NCBI RefSeq assembly: GCF_037975245.1
Contig: NC_092580.1
Location: forward strand, 13,488,501 to 13,548,500
Source of the DNA: Apostichopus japonicus
Taxonomy: Eukaryota > Echinodermata > Holothuroidea > Aspidochirotida > Stichopodidae
Length of the DNA: 60,000 nucleotides
Direction: 5' to 3'
The position numbers and the translations under genes are program-made. The notes under the pieces are model-generated. The model was not told the origin of the DNA. It did not search any database and saw only the letters and a program-made list of their open reading frames with translations. Below, one piece after another: positions 1 to 14,000 of this stretch (position 1 is the first letter of the stretch; each line of letters opens with the position of its first letter).

Positions 1-1504
1 TAATTCACTATTTACTTGCATAGCTTCTACACGTTCATCACTCATTTCTCATCATAACCATTTCAAGGTGTCAAAGTCGAGTGAGAATCTTATTGACTAG
101 AGAAGCCTTTTCAAGGCTATGAAAATTTGGAAGCACCTTTTTGCGCTGAATTTTGCAACCATCCCATTTTTATTTTTATTTTTTCGGTATCATTCATGGC
201 TAGAATAAAACCAAAAACCTTTCTACCATTGCAGGAACTTCACAATTCTCCAAACTCTGTTGTTTTCTACAAAAAAACCATCATCGTCTGACTTTCAAAA
301 ACACCGAATTTGACGTTTTCACATTTGCATAAGAGAACGATCAGTTTGTCATTTGATCAGATGATATAACAAAGTCATGATTTATTTCTTGATCGTGTCA
401 AGAATATGCAGCAAAAGTGGAAATCTTTATTTCAAATATTTAAACCACAGCTGTCGGTCGTAGGTGTTTAACCTACCTTAATCCTGGCTGTATCAACATA
501 TGTACCATATTTGAACAACTCTATATGCAATGTCTGACATTCCGGTAACCCACACTCAGATAAAACCTTGCTGTACTGTCACTACTGCACGTTTGTCAAC
601 TGAACTAGACCTGTACCAAGCATGAAAATGAAATTAAAGACAAGGTCAGTCAACTTTGACCTCCTTGGACACCTCAAGAAAATGTCACAGATACCAGCAC
701 AAAGGCATGTTACTACACGAAAGATTGGAGACTCACTACAGACTGAAGGTGGTGCCTAAAAATGCCTATAAATAATCTATTACAGGCATAACACATTTGA
801 ACATCTACTGACCAATTCCCCCCCCCCCCACCCCATCATCTTAACTGACCCAGGCAAGTAAGAAATGACTTCTTGAGAAATGTTAAACTTGAACATTCCA
901 TTTTAAGCTTTCTTGTCCAAACATTTGGGGGAAACTCCTCAAAAAACTTAGTACGAATCTTCTGATTATTTCACCAAACCATGTCAAAGAAATAGGACAA
1001 GTTACCCACTAAATATTATAAGGAACTTAGTAAGAAACTTCTGATTATTTCACCAAAACATGTCAAAGAAATAGGACAAGTTACCGACTAAATATTATAA
1101 GGAAGAGAAGAAAACAAAATTAGGAGGTATCTTAATTTAGGAAAATAATTTACAATAGAATGAAACCTTGAGTATCTGATTAGGGATTACAAAAAAGTTG
1201 TCCAAAGTGTTGGGGAATGATCCCTGTTTAATACCTTAAAGCGGGATCAGGATGATCTAATTAGTCTTGAGGAGAATGTTAATCCTGTTGATAATCCATA
1301 GGATCAAGACCTTACAAATCCCAGTGAAGGGATAACGATCACTAAAACACACCTTGAGAATTGAACAATCTTCGAAAATTAATAATGGCTGTTATATACT
1401 TTAACAAGAGAGGGGGATTCAATTTTATTTAATCCGCATAGTTTGTGATCACTGATGGCAAATCCTTACTTATGATCCGCTTAACATCCGATAACGTAGT
1501 ACAA
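1..1504. other. 3' flank of SLMAP, no gene recognised
   Basis: No coding exon was recognised here. On the minus strand there is a poly(A) signal (AATAAA) at 1424-1429 and two overlapping AATAAA in an A-rich stretch at about 168-180, so the SLMAP 3' UTR could end near 1.4 kb or near 0.15 kb. The stretch also holds a C-run near 819-828 and a 79-bp direct duplication listed separately. Confidence 0.4.
945..1102. repeat. 79-bp direct duplication (two copies)
   Basis: Two adjacent copies (945-1023 and 1024-1102) share almost all positions, beginning AACTTAGTA and ending ACTAAATATTATAAGG. Only a few substitutions separate them, so the duplication looks fairly recent. Confidence 0.85.
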
Positions 1505-1810
1505 TCACTTAACAGTAACCCCTGGAATCACATCGGAGATTACTACCTCGTCGAACGTAGTCCGTGATTTAAAATTGCCTTTGTCGAATGCGAGGCGAAT
1601 CCATCTGATCTGATATTCTCCGATCTCATTTTGCTTTCTTCTGGTTAAAGATATTTGGAGCTTGATGGCGGATGTGGTCTTCTTACTCGGAACTATGTCG
1701 TCATGGTTACAGCATCCTCTTACTTCGAATCGACAGGGACCATTTTTATCCCGTCCTAGTGTCCATGACAGGTCCTGACAGCCAAGTGGTATCACACCCA
1801 CCCACACCAA
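1505..1810 (-). other. uncharacterised open frame in the presumed SLMAP 3' UTR
   Basis: An open frame of about 100 codons that starts at TTG, not ATG, and lies 120 bp downstream of the SLMAP stop on the same strand. The same frame is open upstream to about 1900 apart from one in-frame TGA near 1829. The product would be mixed and protein-like with a GPCRFEVRGCC segment. CpG dinucleotides are more frequent than in the surrounding sequence. I do not recognise the family. It may be a relic exon, conserved 3' UTR or chance. Confidence 0.2.
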
Positions 1811-1929
1811 GGCATGGCGGATGAGTCACTGTAAGAGAATGAATCCCATACAGGACTGGAGGGTTCCAACATGACGTGGTTGTCCTTCATAGTCATCACC
1901 GTACAAATATATATATGTGGCTACGTGGT

Positions 1930-2016
1930 TCATTCCGCAGTCCATAACGCTAGTAGGTTCTGTAGCAGAGCTGCAGTAATGGCTATGATGATCACCACAA
2001 TAGGAAGTTGACTGAC
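1930..2016 (-). CDS. SLMAP exon 26: tail anchor and stop
   Basis: 87 nt, residues 926-953 plus TGA at 1930-1932. Acceptor AACAG before GTCAGTC. The run [15 protein letters not shown] followed by a short polar tail WTAE is a classic C-terminal tail anchor, as in known SLMAP isoforms. The reading frame follows exon 25 with a clean codon boundary. Confidence 0.92.
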   Translation of the reverse strand, partial: VSQLPIVVIIIAITAALLQNLLALWTAE

Positions 2017-5000
2017 CTGTTCAAACAGAGAAAAAAAAAATAATAATAATCAATAAACTGTCCAACTGTCTCCAAAAATGCTGGGTAAATGGTCTTTTTA
2101 TGTATATGTATAGCAATACCAGGGATGAGAACCTAGACAGGGGGAATGGTGAAACCTTTCCCCTCTCCCATGATTTTGGGGCGGCACTACTTGATTTTGA
2201 TCATCGCAATTACATGTTTTTCGTGATGGTTCACTCCCTTGCATTCCGTTCTTTATAACTATGATTACTAATGCACCATAATTCCTTGATCAATTTTTGA
2301 TATCTGCCAATATCTGCCTACCCTTTCCCTCCCCCCTCCCCCACCTGCCCCCTCCATCCATTCCAATTTTCTGCATTTACTATTATTTTTAAAATAAGTA
2401 CTTTTAATGGATCAGACAACAGGGTTTGATTTTAATCAAATCAAGTTAGACACTGCCTTTCAAGAGTGACAGCCACTTGAATTGTCAAATTATATACAAT
2501 AACTATGTTAAATTCCACAGCACTGATATGTTAATGACCACGACTTAAAACGCTTTGGCCAATTAAAAATATATCACAGCTTTCCTTTCCTCCATCAGGA
2601 TTTTCCCGAAACAGTGTTAGCATGATCCGGGCATCCCTTAACGAGTAGAGATATCACCATCAAGGCAGTCTGTTAATTGTCTACTACTTACTGGTATGCC
2701 AGCTATTGTTTCGGTGCCGTCCACCTCTCGTAAACGTTTAAGTTCCCTCTGAAGTCTGTCCTTCTCTGCCTCTTGTTCCCTGCTAGTGGATATCAATCTC
2801 TCCACCTCCTCATGAGACTTTGAAAGCTGTTGACATCATCGAGTACAAACACCAAAAGAAATTAATAAACACGATATATGGAAATGAGCGACCTTGAGAG
2901 ACAACCTCAAGGATTTTGTTGACTCAAAGAATGCTAATCAACAAAATTGTTTATTAACACAAGAATAAATCCATGGCATTTTGCTTGGATAAACATCAAG
3001 TAGAACAACGAGCACAGTTTGGTTAAACATGATTTCATATGATTGAGTGAAGAAGAAAAACTTGCAGGATTCATGGACCCAATGAATGGTTAGTAACATA
3101 TAAGCAAAACAATAACTTTCAGCTCAGAAACACACAAGGCAGCAAAGAGTGAAAATTGTTTGGTTAAAACCTGACTACGAACGATCAAGCCTTATTTGAC
3201 AACCTCCATTTTTGTCCACCGAATGAATGATAAATCAGCAGATAAGTTAGAAAATACATTCCGCAGCTTGAATGAAGGATTGTGACAATTAGGTAATAAT
3301 TAATGCTTCAATCCATGTGAAGGTTTTCTTGGCATATCACAAATGGTACCATTGCTAGCTAAAATGAGCTAAAACAAGTTTTTCTATAACAATATATATA
3401 TGTAAATGTTTATCACCCAGTTGAGATGATTTCATTTTACTGTACAGGACTTTCAAGACACACTCCAAATAACTCATAGAGACAGTATGAGCAGTATGAA
3501 TATCCCGTTTGTATTAGATAAATGTTTGGAACTATTTATACTTCTCAATACAAGGACTCTGAACCAGGACATGAACATGCCATATAGATTGGTAATAAAC
3601 ATTTGCAGAAACTTGTCCCCCCCCCCACCCCCACCCACTCAACTGGTTGATATTTGATAACAAGTTAAAACACTACATTGTTAGATGTACAGCAGAGATA
3701 ACCTAGATAAAGATAGAGCTTACCTCTGATTTAAGGCGTGCTCCTTGCTTGCCCTCTGGTGATGCTTTTACTCCTACATCACGTAACCTGTCTCTTAACT
3801 TAGCCAAATCCTCACTCAGTCGGTCCTCAGGCTCTCTTGACCTATGACGAGAAACGAAAACGTACATGCTTCTATATCAAGACGGCCGTCATATTTTATG
3901 CCACCCCTACCCTTCCCAATCCAATCCTCCCACTTCCATCCTCCCTTGTAAGCTTTAGCAGAAAACCAAAGAAGGAAGAATGGTCTCACATCCGTAAGAT
4001 CGAAAACAGTTCACTTTCAATTCTTTAAGGAACCATTTATATATAAAGTGAAGCAAAATTTGCCAGTTACATCCAAAATGCCCACAAAGATTCCATAAGT
4101 TACAAACATGCTTTTCCAATTTGCTTAGACAGGTTTGTAGTTTTAATACATTTGTGACTACCTGCTGGTTTTCATAAGATTTCGTGGGTGACACAAACTA
4201 GACTAGAGCTAGACCTGATTTCTGGTAACACCCTGTGATGCCTCACTTTGCTCCACTTGTTTAGTGGCTGTCCCTTTTATATAAAGCAAAACTACTGGTA
4301 TACAAAAAGTTCTGTTTTGGGATTATTAAACCGGTCCATAGCTATCTGATTATGAACTACGAAATGATTGTAAGAACAAAGATCTCTTAAAGAGGGTCTG
4401 CAAACTATGGGGTGCGACCCAAAAAGTCAGTGCCAAACATTTTTCAGTGGGTTATAGCACTTTTCCAGACCTGTTTTCCAGAAATTGTTTCTAATGTTTT
4501 GTTGGAGTTTTCTGACAGAGATCAAGTTAAGGTCTCTTTTTTGTTCTCAAACATCATGTCTACAGTCCAAGCTAGCTTTGATGAATTCTGAGCACCAATT
4601 CTGAGAGGTGAGGGTCTGGTGGGTCATGACTCGGTCCTCTCAGAAGATACTGGGTCATGGACCTTAAAATTGCAGACAACTGTCTTAGAGGGAGGATTAT
4701 CCAAATAAGTCTGTATATCGCATATCATGGTCAGAAAGACTCCAAAACTTAACAAATAACTCAAAATACAGCTTTAAAAGCAATCATGAAACTGAGGAAG
4801 ATATTTTACCCATCTTGGTCGGCATCCTTCTGAAGGTCAGATAAATCTACGAGAAAGAGAAAAAGACACATCTTAACATTAGCCTTGAAGTAAAACGGTT
4901 CTGAAGTCGCCATAAAGTAATTTCGATTTGAAGTTTTGTTCTCAAACTGTCCCTCAAAACATGAAAGTTACTCTACAACCCAGAAAACAATGAAGTAAAT

Positions 5001-8000
5001 CATATCTGTTTTACACTTACCAGAAGACGAATCTTGTTTATCAGGGAAGTGGTTTGTTGACGGCTTCGAACTAGTAGTGACTGTGAAAGGTAAAAACGTA
5101 ATCGTAAAATTAGAGACCCAGACCACAAGTACTAGCAATTAGTGGGAGCCCATTTCCAGACCACAAGTACTGGCACTTAGTGCGAGCCCATTTCCAGACC
5201 ACAAGTACTGGCATTTAGTGCGAGCCCATTTCCAGACCACAAGTACTGGCATTTAGTGCGAGCCCATTTCCAGACCACTAGTACTGGCATTTAGTGCGAG
5301 CCCATTTCCAGACCACAAGTACTGGCATTTATTGCGAGCCCATTTCCAGACCACAAGTACTGGCATTTATTGCGAGCCCATTTCCAGACCACAAGTACTG
5401 GCATTTAGTGCGAGCCCATTTCCAGGCCACAAGTACTGGCATTTAGTGCGAGCCCACTAGAGTTTACGGAATAGTTCTGACAGCTAGAACTAAATCTACT
5501 ATTCAGCAAGCCACACCATATGCAGGCTGACCGTTTGTTCCCACAGGTCAATCTGGGCCACCCCCTACTCACCCCCCCCCAACTCTTACCCCCTCCCTTT
5601 CAATCACATAATAAAATACCTGATCTTCTCTGTTGTAGTGTCTGTTCTTCTTTCACGGCGATCACAGGTTCGATCTCAGCGATTCTTTTCGTCATCTTAT
5701 CGGACTCGTTCTCCTTCTTCTGTCCCTTCCGGAGGTCAGAATCTTTACGAAAGACGGATTGCCGTTTCACCTTTTTCTCTGCTTCGTTCCTTAAAAATTT
5801 CTCCCTTTCCAAATCTTTCTGCAGTTTCAAATTGAGCTCTGGAGGGACAGAGGTAAAAAACCAAATATTAATTGATTTGCATCATGGTAAAAGAAATCTA
5901 CCAATTCTCCAATTTTCTATGAGAAGTGGGATGTATAAATATATATTTCAGAGCAAAACTTGATCAATGTCAAAAAGTCTGCAAAAATGCAGTAGATAAA
6001 ACTAATAGATTCTTCTGTATAACTGAAAACCAAGCTAAGAGTTTAATCAAGAAAAGAAACATATACATCTAGGTGCAAAACTTTATGAATGTTAACAAGC
6101 CTGCAATAATGCAGTAGTTACAACATCGTTGCTTCTTCCATACAACCAACAACGAAGCTACGATTTTAATCGAGAACAGAGACGTATAACTCATCTAGAG
6201 CATCTTAACCTAGTCAAAGTTGGCCATACCTTTAAGTTTCTCTAATTCTCTTTCATTGCTCTTGGCAGTTTTCTGACATTTTGTTTGTGTTTCTGCAACA
6301 ATAAAATTGATACATAGCGTTATCATATCATGCACACACGCAAAAAACAGCATTTTTTCTCCACTTTATTCTATGCAGAGAAGTCACAAACACATTTCCT
6401 ATATGAATTTTCTTTCTGTAAATCTTCCTTTACTTAAATCCAACAGAATGGAAGAAACAGGAATAGCTTGTAGGAAACACCACCACCAGGATTGTTAAAT
6501 CAAAAAGACATTGTCATAGATGAAAAAGAGGATAGAGCAGCAGAAAAGCTAAGATAAAGAAGCCTGCTTCTATAGATCATGCATCATAAAACACATAAGA
6601 AGATGTTGGTGGTAGGGTAGGGTGGGGGAAAGGGTATGAACGACCACACTGGACATTTGCATCAGAAACACTTGACGTACTAATATGGTAACAGTAGAAA
6701 CAACACATTTTGCAGGGCTGTTTATGATACATTAATTGTAAGTGGTATTGTAAGTGGTGTTGTAAGTGGTATTGTAAGTGGTATTGTAAGTGGTACTGTA
6801 AGTGGTACTGTAAGTGGTATTGTAAGTGTTATTGTAAGTGGTATTGTTAGTGGTATTGTTAGTGGTATTGTAAGTGGTATTGTAAGTGGTACTGTAAGTG
6901 GTATTGTAAGTGGTATTGTGAGTGGTACTGTAAGTGGTATTGTAAGTGGTACTGTAAGTGGTATTGTAGATGGTACTGTAAGTGGTACTGTAAGTGGCAC
7001 TGTAAGTGGTATTGTTAGTGGTATTGTTAGTGGTATTGTTAGTGGTATTGTGAGTGGTATTGTAGGTGGTATTGTAAGTGGTATTGTAAGTGGTATTGTA
7101 AGTGGTACTGTAAGTGGTATTTTAAGTGGTATTGTAAGTGGTATTGTAAGTATTTCAAAGCTAACCTCCACACTGCATTATCTGATATGTTCTTCTGTGT
7201 AAATGACACTATTATTGTGGTAAGGAATTATCCACTTGCTGTACTTGGATGTTAAGGACATAACCAATGTACCAATATGGTAGTTTATTACAACAGTTAA
7301 ATATCTACATGGTGGTCGTGGCATTGTCCATGTACCTTCACAGTTGAGATTAAATATGCAATGAGCTTTACACACAATGGTGGAGGCACTTTCAATGTAC
7401 TTTACTATTGCAGTTTTGACAATATGCTGTTATGGTAGAGTACAGGTGCCGTACTAATTACATTAGGGCCATTATCAAATCAAATCTTTTACGGTAGAGT
7501 ATTGTCAATACAGATACATGGTAAGGTATTATCAATGTGCTGCATCTGCAGCATGGTAGGGGTATTTGTCAGCGGTCAAAATTATTGGTAAGGTAAAGTA
7601 TTAATCTTCTACAGTATCTGCAGGGTAAAGATTAGGAAGAGAATCAATGTTAACAACATGGTAACCTTAGGATCCATCAGCCTCTATGAAAGTAACAACA
7701 GACATTAATTTCAGCCTAGCATTCAATGACAAGGAACAACCTGGTATGCAAACAGAGAAGGACACAATTATCTGAACTAAAAGACAAAGAGCTTTCTAAA
7801 AAGTGGAGCTGACACTGACAGTTAAATAAATGCATGGAAGGTCACCAGTATGACCTTTTGAGGAAGGGAGGTAGGAGTGTGGTGGTTAGGAGGATGGGGG
7901 GAGTGGGAGGAGGTTGAGGAGGGGCTGCATAAGTATGTGAATGGTAGAAACCTACTCTCTAAATCCTCTAGTTTCTTCTTGCGTTCAAGTGATATCCTCT

Positions 8001-11000
8001 TTTCCCTTGCGAGAAGTTCTTTTGAGACAGATATGAAGATGATTGAGAGAGAGAAGGTGGAGGGATAAAGAAGAAAGAGAAGCAAAGAATGGTTAACTTT
8101 ACACACACATACACACACCTCAATGTTATACAACATCACTACTGTGAATTGATACAGGTTCAACATACAGATTATACCAGCCACTACTTGTAGTAAGCCA
8201 CTATTTATGTAGTTAACCATACCAGCCACCAACCACATACCAACTACAATTATGTAGTACAGCTGATTAAATTATATTAAGAGATTAATTAAACCCAAAA
8301 TATTAATTGTTTGGTATGGCTGAAGTATTGCTCTCCGTCATCAATATAGTTTCACCGAAATCTCCAAAATTTTACTTCTGTCTTCATCCGGACTTTACCA
8401 ATAATGTTTAAACAAATATGATATTATGCATATGCAATTTTGCCTCAAGCTAATAACAACTCCATTGTCATCAGTCTGATATAAATTCAGATCAAAACAG
8501 TGAATATTTTCATGGATAATAAAAAAATTGTAAAAATTTTTCTGACTAAAAAGAATTTTTGGCATTTCTTGAGTATTACTGACTGTTAGAAATTACTACT
8601 AAATTAATATCCTAAATGTTGTTTCAGATGGGAGAAGAAAACTTTTACTGATGTGTATATATATATATATATATATATAAACGGATATGGAAATATAATG
8701 AGATATTAGTACGATTGTCTAAGTATGTTATTTTACCAATATTCTCCCCCTTTTGCATTCGCCAAAGTGTGACAGGAAAACGTGCAGGCATAGGAAAGTG
8801 CAACTTTAATTGTAAAACAAGAATGTTGGTGTAGGCATTGGTTACGCAGAAAGCAATGCATTGACTCCGTTCCATATTTTTTTTATATTAAACTACGATC
8901 ATTGAGCAAAAAGACATTTAAGAGAATTAAATAACCATTGAGAGTGAAATCTTTTGAAGCATTAATTTAGAATTCTTTGAACAATGTGAAAATGTTTCAT
9001 AAATGATTTAAGCATAACTGTTATCTTCCATGGTTTCCAGACAACTTTAAAATGGTTCATTTCAAGACATGGTCTCACTCCCCCCAAAACAGGACTCTCT
9101 CTGACAGTTTAAAAAAGACATAGTTTTGAGCTATCTCAGGGCCCATTATTCTATGATTTCTCACCCTTCCTTACCCTACCCCTTCAACACCTCCTTGCCC
9201 TCTCCCCCCCCCCCTCATTATGCAATTACGATGACCGTTTGTTAGCCCAATATATATATTTTTTCAATTGTGCCAATGTACGTAAAACTACCATTCTCTC
9301 CCATCCCCTGCTCCCACTAATCCCTCCCCCCCCTGCCCAAGTTAACATAAAATAAGAAATGTGATGACAAAATACATGAAGGAGAATCAAGATACAGTTT
9401 CTGTGCAAGAGCCTCAGTACATAAAGTGATGGTGAGATAATATTAGCAGGTGTTACCTTCTGCATGCTGCACCGTTGTGTCTTTTGTCTTGCTGGATTGC
9501 TTTTCAAGTTTCAATTGATCTTGAAAAAGACAAAACCAAATGACCAAAACATGATTAAAAATGAAACAATAAACACCTTGCGAGGTTGCAAGGTTCATAA
9601 AATCTCTTATCATTCATATAAGGTGGTGGTTGGGAGGTGGGTGGTTTGGTTGGGAGTGGGGGTGGGGGTGGTGAAGGAGGTAGGTAATTTGAAAGGCTCT
9701 TACATCTCTGGTCATATATAGTCAGGTATGGGTCTAAGCAAACACTCAATGAAAAGAGAGAGAAAACGAGAGAGAGCAAAATAGAGCTATATTCCATCTT
9801 TCCAAACTATGGATCGTGATATAATATTCAAAACAAAATGGATCACAAAGCTTTTACAAAGAGTCGCAAACTAACGAGCATAAACACAAAGTTGGATTGG
9901 TAGACACTGTTCCAGAGGGAATCTGACTGTAAGCTTCGTCTCTTTCGTGAAGTGATTTCTTTCCCCGAGTTTTGATCAACGTGTGTGCGTTTGTGTATCT
10001 GTGCTGTTGTGAGTAACTTTTCAGTCAGTGTGCAAGCAATGACAACGTGCGGTTTCGTCAATCATCTATCACCAGGGAGTATTTAAAGGTCACCAGGGAG
10101 TATAGACAGGTCACCAGGGAGTATATACAGGTCACCATGGAGTAATATACAGGTCACCAGGGAGTAACATACAGGTCACCAGGGAGTACATACAGGTCAC
10201 CAGGGAGTATGTACAGGTCACCAGGGAGTATGTACAGGTCACCAGGGAGTATGTACAGGTCAGCAAAGAAGAAAGTTTGGCAAGCAGGTCTCTACATCAC
10301 CAGCAGCATGGTATATGCAAATACGATACCAAGTGTGTGTATCTGCATCAATTGATCACACCTTGAGCTAAATTGAGACACATACATCAACTATTCTTCG
10401 GAAGTCCACAATTTTACTTGCAATCCTCTTTCATATTTTTTTGAGTGAACTCACAGATGGAGTTAAAGACCAGGATACAACAGATACAAGAAAATTCCAG
10501 ATGGGTTTACACAGAATGGTGAATACGTCATGCACATTTCATCCTGTATTTGATTCACTAGATTAACCTCAGTGTGATGAGCTTCTGTACTGCTTGTTTT
10601 TAGCGAATCCACATTTAATTATGCTTACATTACAGTTTCATTACAGTCAAAATGTGACTGACTTTGCCTTCTTTTTTCCCCCCAAGGTGACAAGGTGACA
10701 AAGAGTAGATGTGATTATTATGGGTGCAACATCTTACAAGAGTAAGACTTTTCATATTGCATGTTACTGCATGTTATTTGCACATCATCCAATATATTGG
10801 TAACCTTTTCTACTACCCCTCCCATCCCAACCCCCTTCTCCCGCTCCTCTGATTTAAGAATACTCTATACATCCCCTCCTCTACCTTCCTCTACCCTCCT
10901 CTACCCTCCTGTTCCTTCTCCTAAACCCAAAGCAAAATATGCTTACCTCTCAATTCCATGATCTCCTTTTTAGCTTCCTTGGCAGACACTATTGATTTTG

Positions 11001-14000
11001 TGATTTGTTCTGTAGAATAAATAAACAGTTTCCACAATTAAAAGGCAGACAGCTGATGAGTATCACCTATCATAACCAATTATGTATATATACAGATGGT
11101 AACACTAAGTCTCCAGTACTCAATGAATTCAACTGCAAAACACTTCTTGGAGCTGACAATGAATCCCTACTGAAACATCCGGCCATTAAACAGTTTTATA
11201 TTTACCTATGAGACTTTATTCAGTAGATATGCAGTTTGTTCATAGTATTTTTTTTTTCAGTTAACGTCGTCTTAAAATGGCGTATTAACCAAATAAAAGT
11301 CGTCTTCCACTTCTGTCCCCATATACAGACATAACTAAGAATGATAAATGACTTTTTCCTTAATTTATTAATAAATTTGTACACAGTAGTGGAATTTACT
11401 AAAGTTGTCCAAAGATACCAGACAAGACTTTGTTACAAATTTGCCAGGTATGTTCTACGGCCAATTCTGACAGCGAGGGCAGCAGTTTGTACCTTTGTAC
11501 TGCTTGGTTTCGGTTTGGAGCAGGTGGTTCTCGGCTTGCGAGTTCTCCAAGTTCTTTTCGATGATTGCCTTTTCGTCCTTCAGCCTTTGCTGGATGTCTT
11601 GCAGCTTACTGATCTCTTCTACGAGGGAAATAAATTACAAACGTTAAAATATGTTTCAAGAACGACAAAATCATCTTTTAGAAGGCACAAATAGACTTAG
11701 ACTTATGTAAAAGCTAGGTCATTAATTTATGACAATCCATAAAAACAAAGCAAAAACTAAAAGCGGTATATATTCTATACTAGCTCAGAAAACATAAAAC
11801 ATAATTTTGACGTTATTTTGACAAAACAACATTATGAATAATAATAAATAATATCCCTTGGCACAGCTTGGACTTTGTAGACCTACAGTGATCTTCAATG
11901 TTAAAACAGAAAACTGCAGATAAGTTGTATTTTCCTAACAGTAGCTAAATGTCTTCAGATACGCTGTCAAACGGTGGCGTTATGGTTGGCTATATGGCGA
12001 TGGGAAGAAGAACAGAGTTTTAAAGGGTCGTTAAGTTGTCTGGGATATTAACATATCTTGCCAGGACAGACTGTTTTATTTACAGTAGAAAAGCACACAG
12101 TTCCATTTTCCTTTATAGAATATTCTTGTTGGACAAGACTTGTTGGACTAAACTTTGCGGTCCAAGAAACATTCAAAATAATATCTTGATCGTCCTGGGA
12201 ATGGTCCTTCTAAGAAAACAAAAAAGTCCATCAGCTATGAAAAGGATGTCCATTTTTGTCTTTCTACTTAGCAGAGAGCTGTGGTCTATTTAGGAAAGGC
12301 TAGCAAACAAGGTTTTTGACCAGAATGTTCGATTTTAGAATTAACAATCGAAATATCATTCTGTCCTTATTCAAAATCCCAGCGACATACAATTTACTCC
12401 ATTGGTTAATAAATAATGGCGTAGGAAAGGTTTATGAACAGAAAGCCAACCAAATTTGTTGTTCAAACTAAGCTGTCAATTATGACACTTTTAAAAGAAT
12501 GATAATTTATAAGACCATGTTTGCACTGAAATGCATATATGTAATTTAATATTCACATGCAGAAACTTTTCTAAAGGATCACATTATAAAATAAAACAAC
12601 GTAACGAATCCCACTTAAATGCAAAACAAAAACATGAACATTTGCCGTCTTTATTTGTTTCCTTTTATTTATTTTAAAATAGAAGAGTTACAAGGGGGTT
12701 GTCAGAGAGAACTGGCATCTTAAAGTCGGCCCTGACATTTAGTTTGAAATGATCCAAATTTTTTTGTGAGTAAAATGTACTCCATATGCTTCAGGTGGTA
12801 GACTTGGAAGGATGGTAGAACTAAGTGGGCCAAAAAAAACCTGAAGTTTCATACTGTCAATTTTTCAAAGATCAGCTATTGTTCAGAAGCCCTGTAAGAT
12901 ATTGGTGGGAAGGGGGGGGGGGAGGAGTAACTCCTTGAGTTGTCATGAAAAAAAAAATATTTGTGGAAGTTGAACTTCCCCAGATTTGGTGCTATTCTGG
13001 ATTACTATTCCTCCTTGTTCATTGCATACATTGTATAGAATTAAACTGCACCATTAATGCCTTTTGAAACTTTCAACTTTTCTGCTATTGTACCCTTTTA
13101 TCTAACTCATATATGTGTAATCAATTTCCCATCTCCTCAATTGCGCTAGATGTCAAGCCCTGGATCAGGACACAGATGGTGGCAGGCTGGAAGGGGGCTG
13201 TTCTCCCTCTGGTGGAGGGGTCACAGCTAAATCATATTACCAACAATGTTCCAGACACAGTAGATTGATAATGCTGTCATTATGTAGTAGAGACAATTAC
13301 AGTGAGACATGAAGTAAATCTCAGTATAGTTGAGTCTAATGTTAGGCTATACGATAATCTACACAAATGCAGTTAACAACGTTAGTCCATCTCTAAGAGC
13401 TATCGACAAGCTTGAAGCAGAGATGACGTGACATGCACGGATATCAAACACACATTGTTTATCTAACCACTCGTTTATGCTCCAAACCGCTACACAGAGT
13501 TACGAAATAGACAACTGTAACGTGAAGAACAAACTGTAGAGGTTAGTCAGTTTGACTCAGGTCACACAGGTACATTCCCATGTGTTTTAACAGCATGACA
13601 TACCATATACAGGAATAACAAGAAATTCGGCTAAGTGAATTAGTACCACAGGCACACATAACATTGAATATGTCCATCAAAGCACAAACTATGATCAATC
13701 ACTAATAGCTTGTCAAAAAAATGAAATTGAGAGAAATCATGAAGTCTATAACAAAATATTAAAACACAACCGTTCTGCTCATTTGCTAGCTGATTAATTG
13801 TGTTGTAATTGTCTGGTTAATTGTCTTTAATGATAGTCTGTGTAACACATGAAGCTTTGGAAAACTAACCGCTCATCAAAATGAAGTGCCCAGCTTTGCA
13901 CATTCGCTCTTCAATTTTTGTTTCATTGATGAAATCACAAAATGGCATTTTATTTTGCTTTCCCCCTCAATTTTATTTCAAAAATTAGACTTTGAAGACG

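Noticed and set aside
5119-5457. Possible CRISPR-like array
   Set aside because: Repeats abut directly with no spacers, and the genome is eukaryotic.
6722-7202. Long ORFs on both strands with TIPL and VSGT repeats
   Set aside because: Direct translation of the 12-bp minisatellite; no splice context or start support.
9555-10061. Minus-strand ORFs with Pro-rich or Thr-rich content
   Set aside because: Simple-sequence and intronic; they do not join SLMAP exons 17 and 18 in frame.
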